Part shown: positions 59,371 through 64,000 of the stretch, piece by piece
Position numbering within the stretch: position 1 is the first letter of the stretch
Layout: every line of letters starts with the position of its first letter
Origin: Sphingomonas hengshuiensis
GTDB lineage: Bacteria; Pseudomonadota; Alphaproteobacteria; Sphingomonadales; Sphingomonadaceae
Direction of reading: 5' to 3'
DNA length: 64,000 nt
NCBI GenBank assembly: GCA_003240755.1
Contig: QFNF01000001.1
Location: forward strand, 135,902-199,901
Notes under the pieces: model-generated
What the model was told of the DNA's origin: nothing
The model's database searches: none
Seen by the model: the letters and a program-made list of their open reading frames with translations, nothing else
Made by a program: the position numbers and the translations under genes

Positions 59371-60144
59371 ATGACACGGGTAACGATGATCGTGACCGAT
59401 GGGATCGCCGAGGTCCGGCTGACCCGTGGTGCCAAGATGAATGCGATCGACCCGGCGATGTTCGATGCGCTGATCGCCACGATCGACGAATTGCAGGCGT
59501 CGTCCGCGCGCTGTGTCGTCCTGTCGGGTGAGGGGCGGGCGTTTTGTGCCGGGCTGGACATGGCCAGCATGGCGGCGGGCGCGGGCGGCATCGATCTCGC
59601 CACGCGCAGCCACGGCCCGGCCAACCGGGTGCAGCAGGTGGCGTGGGGCTGGCGCGCGCTACCGATGCCGGTGATCGCCGCAGTCCATGGGCTGGCGTTC
59701 GGGGGTGGGATGCAGATCATGGCTGGTGCCGATATCCGCCTTGCGGCGCCCGACACCCGGTTCGCGATCATGGAAGCAAAATGGGGGCTGGTCGCCGACA
59801 TGGCGGGCTTTGCCCTGTGGCGTGGCGTGCGCGGCGACATATTGCGCGAACTGGCCTACACCGCGCGCGAATTTACTGCGCAGGAGGCGGTGGCGGGCGG
59901 GTTCGTGACGCGACTGGCGGACGATCCCCACGCCGCGGCGATCGACCTCGCCCGAACGATCGCCGCGCGCAGTCCCGATGCAGTACGTGCGGCCAAGCGG
60001 CTGGCCAGGCTGGCCGAAGATGCGGACGCCGCGACGATCCTTGCCGCCGAGAGCGCCGAGCAACAGGCACTGCTCGGCCGGCAAAATCAGGTGGAGGCGG
60101 TTCGCGCTGGGATGGAGGGGCGGCCGGCGCGCTTCACCGACTGA
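59371..60144 (+). CDS. Enoyl-CoA hydratase/isomerase family protein (crotonase)
   Basis: A 257-residue crotonase-fold protein. SGEGRAFCAGLDM and HGLAFGGGMQIMAGADIRLAAPDTRF form the two oxyanion-hole loops. Of the two catalytic Glu of true hydratases, one is at the EAKWGL position and the other is not obvious, so it may be an isomerase or other crotonase. It lies 61 bp after the regulator on the same strand. Substrate unknown. Confidence 0.88.
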   Translation: MTRVTMIVTDGIAEVRLTRGAKMNAIDPAMFDALIATIDELQASSARCVVLSGEGRAFCAGLDMASMAAGAGGIDLATRSHGPANRVQQVAWGWRALPMPVIAAVHGLAFGGGMQIMAGADIRLAAPDTRFAIMEAKWGLVADMAGFALWRGVRGDILRELAYTAREFTAQEAVAGGFVTRLADDPHAAAIDLARTIAARSPDAVRAAKRLARLAEDADAATILAAESAEQQALLGRQNQVEAVRAGMEGRPARFTD

Positions 60145-60150
60145 GCGGCG

Positions 60151-60996
60151 TCAGACGTCCTGCACCAGCCGCCCGTACAATTCCGGCCGGCGATCGCGGA
60201 AAAAGCCGAAGGCGGCCCGGTGGCGCCTGATCCGGTCGAGGTCCAGCGTCGCGGTAATCACGCCTTCTTCTTCGCGGTCCAGCTCGGCGATGATGTCGCC
60301 GCGCTCATCGGTGATGAACGACGTGCCGTAGAAGGTCTGGCCGTGCTCCACGCCGACCCGGTTGGCGGCGACCACCGGCACGACGTTCGACACGGCATGG
60401 CCGACCATCGCCCGGCGCCACAACCGTGCGGTGTCAAGGCTGGTATCGTGCGGTTCGCTGCCGATCGCAGTCGGATAGAACAGCACCTCCGCACCCATCA
60501 GCATGAGCGCGCGCGCGGTTTCGGGATACCATTGGTCCCAACAGATGCCGACGCCCAGCTTGGTCGGACCTTCCCACACCTTGAACCCGGTATTGCCGGG
60601 GCGGAAATAGAATTTCTCCTCATAACCCGGACCATCGGGGATATGGCTCTTGCGATACACGCCCTGGATATGACCGTCGGGATCGATCATCGCGAGACTG
60701 TTGTAATGATGGGGGGGGGCGGATTCGAAGAAGCTGGTCGGGATGGCGATGTTCAACTCGCAGGCGAGGTCCTGCATCGCCAGCACCGCCTTGTGTTCGT
60801 GCACCGGCCTTGCATTGGCGAACAGCCCCTCGTCCTCGACGCGGCAGAAATATTCGCCCTCGAACAGTTCGGGCGGCAGCACGACCTGCGCGCCGCGCGC
60901 CGCCGCCTCGCGCACCAGGCGCGCGACATTGGCGATGTTGCGGTCGATATCGGCGGTGAAGCCGAGCTGCAGCGCGGCGACGGTGATCTCGGTCAT
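60151..60996 (-). CDS. aguB: N-carbamoylputrescine amidase
   Basis: A 281-residue nitrilase-fold enzyme that hydrolyses N-carbamoylputrescine to putrescine, CO2 and ammonia. The Glu-Lys-Cys triad is E43 (PPELFEGEYF), K116 (VYRKSHIPD) and C152 (GVGICWDQWYPE). Together with the next upstream gene (agmatine deiminase) it forms the arginine-decarboxylase route to putrescine. The stop lies 6 bp from the crotonase gene in convergent order. A run of nine G on the plus strand (60711-60719) falls within the gene; the frame is intact. Confidence 0.95.
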   Translation of the reverse strand: MTEITVAALQLGFTADIDRNIANVARLVREAAARGAQVVLPPELFEGEYFCRVEDEGLFANARPVHEHKAVLAMQDLACELNIAIPTSFFESAPPHHYNSLAMIDPDGHIQGVYRKSHIPDGPGYEEKFYFRPGNTGFKVWEGPTKLGVGICWDQWYPETARALMLMGAEVLFYPTAIGSEPHDTSLDTARLWRRAMVGHAVSNVVPVVAANRVGVEHGQTFYGTSFITDERGDIIAELDREEEGVITATLDLDRIRRHRAAFGFFRDRRPELYGRLVQDV

Positions 60997-61007
60997 GGCG
61001 GTCCTCG

Positions 61008-61973
61008 TTACGCCGGTATCTGCTGGCTGATGCAGTGGAAGCTGCCGCCCCCGGTCAGGATATGGTCGGCGCGCAGCCCCACAACGTCGTGGGCGGGAAA
61101 GAGTTCGGCGAAGGCGGCGACCGCGGCGTCGTCGGTGCCGGTGCCATAGAGCGGCACCACCACCGTCGCATTGCCGATATAGAAGTTCATGTGGCTGCCC
61201 GGAATGATCTCCTCGTCGGGCGACAGCACGCGGCCGGGGGAGGGGACCAGCACCACGTCGACGCCGAACGCCTTCGCCCGCGCCGCCGCGTCCTGATAGA
61301 TGCGCCAGTTCGGATCATTCTCCGCCGCCGCCGGTATCGCCAGCCGGTTGGGGCCGACGAAGCGCGCCAGATTGTCGACATGGCCATCGGTATGGTCGTT
61401 GAGCAGCCCGTCGCCCAGCCACAGCACCCGGTCATAGCCAAGGTCGTCGCGCAGCCGCGTCTCCGCCGCGCCGCGGTCGAAACCGGCATTGCGGTTGGGG
61501 TTGAGCAGGCATTGTTCGGTCGTGACGACCAGCCCGGTGCCGTCGCCGTCGAGCGCCCCCCCCTCGACCACCCAGTCGTGATCGGCGACCGCCATCCCCC
61601 GCTCGCGCGCCAGCCGAAGCCCGATATCGTCGTCGCCGGGCAGGTCGTACTTGCCGCCCCAGCCGTTGAAGCGGAAACGGTGCGCGGTGCCGTCGCCGCC
61701 GACGATCGGCCCGGTATCGCGCAGCCAGATATCGCCGAACGGTTCGACCACCACCTGCGCGAACGGCGCGCGGGCGCGGGCGTCGTCGGCGGCCTCCGGA
61801 TCGGCGGCGACCAGGATCACCGTTTCGCCGCGCCCGTCGGCATGGACGGCGCGGGCAAAGGCGACGACTTCCTCACGGGCGGGGGCGAGGTCGTCCTGCC
61901 ACAATTCGGCATGGCTGGGATAGCCGATCCATACGGCGGCGTGGCGGGCCCATTCGGGTTTCGGCGCGGTCAT
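61008..61973 (-). CDS. aguA: Agmatine deiminase
   Basis: A 321-residue guanidino-group-modifying enzyme (pentein fold) that converts agmatine to N-carbamoylputrescine. The catalytic cysteine is C314 in GGGSFHCISQQIPA; GDIWLRDTGPI and NDHTDGHVDNLARF carry the Asp and His/Asp of the active site. It is followed by aguB after 11 bp. Both are on the minus strand, so they form a two-gene operon. No arginine decarboxylase is in the window. Confidence 0.96.
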   Translation of the reverse strand: MTAPKPEWARHAAVWIGYPSHAELWQDDLAPAREEVVAFARAVHADGRGETVILVAADPEAADDARARAPFAQVVVEPFGDIWLRDTGPIVGGDGTAHRFRFNGWGGKYDLPGDDDIGLRLARERGMAVADHDWVVEGGALDGDGTGLVVTTEQCLLNPNRNAGFDRGAAETRLRDDLGYDRVLWLGDGLLNDHTDGHVDNLARFVGPNRLAIPAAAENDPNWRIYQDAAARAKAFGVDVVLVPSPGRVLSPDEEIIPGSHMNFYIGNATVVVPLYGTGTDDAAVAAFAELFPAHDVVGLRADHILTGGGSFHCISQQIPA

Positions 61974-62104
61974 GCGCGCGCAGATAATGGATCGGGGGCG
62001 TCAGGAAAAGGGCCGTCGCCCGGCCCCCCCGCCGCAAACCTTGCCCCAACCGCGACGATGCGCGATGGGGCGGCCACCCGCCCTTCGCCAGGAACCCGAG
62101 TCCC

Positions 62105-62758
62105 ATGAAATTCTTCGTCGATACCGCCGATACCAACGACATTCGCGAACTGGCCGATACCGGCCTGCTCGACGGCGTCACCACCAACCCGTCGCTGATC
62201 CACAAGTCGGGCCGCGACTTCCTCGAGGTGGTCCGCGAAATCTGTTCGATCACGCCGGGGCCGGTGTCGGCCGAAGTGGTCGCGCTGGACCATGACGGCA
62301 TGATGCGCGAGGCCGAGATCCTGCGCAGGATCGCCGACAATGTCGCGGTGAAGGTGCCGCTGACCATCGATGGCCTGAAAACCTGCAAGGCGCTGACCGA
62401 CGACGGCACGATGGTCAATGTGACGCTGTGCTTCTCGGCCAATCAGGCGCTGCTGGCGGCAAAGGCCGGTGCGACCTTCGTCTCGCCCTTTGTCGGGCGG
62501 CATGACGATATCGGTTTCGACGGCATGGGCCTCATCAGCGATATCCGCCTGATCTACGACAATTACGACTTCGCCACCGAAATCCTCGTCGCCAGCGTCC
62601 GCCATCCGATCCACGTCCTCGAATCGGCCAAGATGGGCGCCGACGTGATGACGGCGCCGCCCTCGGTCATCCGTGCGCTGGTCAAGCATCCGCTGACCGA
62701 CAAGGGCATCGAGGGATTCATGGCCGACTGGGCCAAGTCGGGCCAGCAGATCGGCTGA
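62105..62758 (+). CDS. fsa: Fructose-6-phosphate aldolase / small transaldolase family
   Basis: A 217-residue TIM-barrel class I aldolase. [31 protein letters not shown] is the typical start and VAVKVPLT holds the Schiff-base lysine (K83). The size matches the FSA/TalC group. It may act as transaldolase (pentose phosphate route) or as fructose-6-phosphate aldolase; sequence cannot decide between them. It is a single gene between the agu pair and xerC. Confidence 0.9.
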   Translation: MKFFVDTADTNDIRELADTGLLDGVTTNPSLIHKSGRDFLEVVREICSITPGPVSAEVVALDHDGMMREAEILRRIADNVAVKVPLTIDGLKTCKALTDDGTMVNVTLCFSANQALLAAKAGATFVSPFVGRHDDIGFDGMGLISDIRLIYDNYDFATEILVASVRHPIHVLESAKMGADVMTAPPSVIRALVKHPLTDKGIEGFMADWAKSGQQIG

Positions 62759-62780
62759 TCGGAGGTATGGAATTGTAGCC

Positions 62781-62888
62781 CAACCGTTCGTGCTGCGTAG
62801 GGGCTGAGCCCTTCGACTGCCTGCCTGCGGCGGGCGCTCAGGACAGGCTTCGGTGCTGCCCACCGAAGTCGAAGACCCGTAACGGTTG
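62781..62888. repeat. Palindromic intergenic repeat, copy C
   Basis: Outer ends CAACCGTT / AACGGTTG, inner words GTTCGTGCTG and GTCGAAGACCCGT shared with copies A and D. The segment 62809-62881 is identical to 63928-64000 in reverse complement (73 of 73). It lies between the aldolase gene and xerC. Confidence 0.88.
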
Positions 62889-62946
62889 CGCACAACTCGC
62901 CGCGTTCTAATCGACAGCGCCCGTTGGGTGCCGCTATCGAAAGGCC

Positions 62947-63840
62947 GTGACGCAGCCGCTCCCCCTTCTATTCGCCCACCATCTCGCCCGCGACCGGCGG
63001 CGGTCGCCGCATACCGTGCGGGCCTATGCCGCGACCGCCGAGCGGCTGATCGCGTTCCTGCAGGGCCATTGGGGCGGGCGGGTCGATGCCGCCGCGCTCG
63101 GCCGGCTGTCCGCCGCCGACCTGCGGGCGTTTCTCGCCAGTCGTCGGGCCGAGGGGCTGGGCAATGCCGGTGCCGCGCGCGAATTGTCGGCGGTGCGTGG
63201 CTTCATCGCCTTTGCCGGGGGAGCCGCGCCGCCGCTGCGCGGCCCCCGTGTCGCGAAAACCGTGCCGCGACCGGTCTCCCCCGACGAAGCCGTCGCGCTG
63301 GCCCGGGAAGTTTCCGATGCCGCCGCCGAACCGTGGATCGGCGCGCGCGACTGGGCGATCCTGTTGCTGCTCTATGGCGCGGGGCTGCGCATCGGCGAGG
63401 CACTGTCGCTGACCGGACGCGCGCTGCCGCTGGGGGCGACGCTGACCGTCACCGGCAAGCGCGACAAGACGCGGGTGGTGCCGCTGCTGCCGCCGGTGCG
63501 CGCGGCGGTCGAAGCCTATGTCGCACAGCAACCCTGGGGCACCGCCCGCGACGCACCGCTGTTCCGCGGCGCGCGGGGCGGGGTGCTCGACGCCGGGGTG
63601 GTGCGCAAGTCGGTGCGCGCCGCGCGCGCCGCGCTGGGGCTGGGCGAGCGTACGACGCCGCATGCGCTGCGCCACAGCTTCGCGACGCATCTGCTGGGGC
63701 GCGGGGCGGATCTGCGCTCGCTCCAGGCGCTGCTCGGCCATGCCAGCCTGTCGTCGACGCAGATCTATACGGCGGTCGATGCCGCGCACCTGCTGGATGT
63801 GTATCGCAATGCCCATCCGCGGGGGCAGGGTGGCGGCTGA
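62947..63840 (+). CDS. xerC: Tyrosine recombinase XerC
   Basis: A 297-residue site-specific recombinase that resolves chromosome dimers at dif with XerD. The catalytic residues are R148 (GAGLRIGEAL), K171 (GKRDKTRVVPL), H239 and R242 (HALRHSFATHLL), H265 (LGHASLSS) and nucleophile Y274 (QIYTAVD). The SAM-like N-terminal domain is complete. GTG at 62947 is the start. XerC rather than a phage integrase is preferred because of length, the GLRIGEAL block and lack of attachment sites or phage genes. Confidence 0.92.
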   Translation: MTQPLPLLFAHHLARDRRRSPHTVRAYAATAERLIAFLQGHWGGRVDAAALGRLSAADLRAFLASRRAEGLGNAGAARELSAVRGFIAFAGGAAPPLRGPRVAKTVPRPVSPDEAVALAREVSDAAAEPWIGARDWAILLLLYGAGLRIGEALSLTGRALPLGATLTVTGKRDKTRVVPLLPPVRAAVEAYVAQQPWGTARDAPLFRGARGGVLDAGVVRKSVRAARAALGLGERTTPHALRHSFATHLLGRGADLRSLQALLGHASLSSTQIYTAVDAAHLLDVYRNAHPRGQGGG

Positions 63841-63856
63841 TGCAAACTTGCTCCAC

Positions 63857-64000
63857 GCCGTTCGTCCTGAGTAGCCGCTGAGCCTGTCGAAGCGGCGTAT
63901 TGAAGGACCGTGAGCCAAGTGCTTCGATACGGGTCTTCGACTTCGGTGGGCAGCACCGAAGCCTGTCCTGAGCGCCCGCCGCAGGCAGGCAGTCGAAGGG
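63857..64000. repeat. Palindromic intergenic repeat, copy D (extends past the window)
   Basis: The left part GCCGTTCGTCCTGAGTAGCC resembles copy B, the right part (63928-64000) is the exact reverse complement of 62809-62881. The element starts 16 bp after the xerC stop and is not complete at the window end. Confidence 0.85.

Noticed and set aside
62010..62026. GGGCCG/CGGCCC hairpin as terminator
   Set aside because: The T-run follows on the minus strand, where it would lie upstream of aguA rather than after any gene.
62947..63840. Phage or island integrase
   Set aside because: XerC-type length and motifs, no attachment repeats next to a tRNA, and no phage genes.
1..64000. CRISPR arrays, IS elements, rRNA genes
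   Set aside because: No regularly spaced direct repeats, no transposase gene and no rRNA sequence were seen.

Overview
The window looks like chromosomal DNA of a sphingomonad (Alphaproteobacteria, Sphingomonas or a close relative). The reasons are very high GC with tight ATGA/GTGA gene overlaps, an omega subunit, LysA, ArgH and RlmE of alphaproteobacterial type, a TonB-dependent receptor, and short palindromic intergenic repeats of kinds common in this group. No transposase gene, phage module or CRISPR array is visible. Genus placement is inference from sequence style, not from a marker gene.

Left flank (1-15960): a three-gene membrane operon (AI-2E family, BrkB/YihY family, DUF2254), a tRNA-Gln(CUG), ppx/gppA-rlmE, a divergent reductase/HxlR-regulator pair, rpoZ with its terminator, a cardiolipin-synthase-like protein, a TlpA-like lipoprotein thioredoxin divergent from argH, then argH, an LptM-like lipoprotein, lysA, a siroheme-synthase N-terminal-domain protein, a ZntB/CorA transporter and an FMN reductase.

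Centre (15997-52719): an almost complete flagellar regulon. Minus block: fliS-fliD, then flhB-fliR-fliQ-fliP-fliO-fliN-fliM-fliL-fliK-fliJ-fliI-fliH-fliG-fliF-fliE and a sigma-54 activator without receiver domain. A 660-residue flagellin gene is divergent from the activator. Next on the minus strand are a lytic transglycosylase-flhA-fliA operon, flgM-flgN, and a motA-like/motB-like/flgA operon. On the plus strand run flgBCDEFGHI, a rod-binding flgJ, flgK, flgL, motA and motB. I found four exact sigma-54 (-24/-12) promoters (flgB, flgF, the motA-like operon, slt-flhA-fliA) and four sigma-28-like promoters (fliC, fliD-fliS, flgM, motAB). Candidate activator boxes (TTGCCG/CGGCAA) lie between the divergent sigma-54 promoters and in front of the activator gene. 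Together these suggest a cascade: activator, then sigma-54 genes for hook, basal body and FliA, then FliA genes for filament and motor under FlgM control. No chemotaxis gene and no flaF/flbT is present; the set (FliA/FlgM/FliS/FliD) resembles the gamma/beta-proteobacterial layout more than the Caulobacter one.

Right flank (52801-64000): a TonB-dependent receptor with a Gly/Pro-rich insert, two hotdog thioesterases, an unusual cassette (52-residue peptide, two related cupin/HEAT-like proteins, a degenerate response-regulator-type DNA-binding protein), an enoyl-CoA hydratase, the agmatine-to-putrescine pair aguB-aguA, a transaldolase-like aldolase, and xerC. xerC is flanked by two identical 73-bp sequences in inverted orientation, the right one cut by the window edge. 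The peptide/cupin cassette is the best candidate for an undescribed system.
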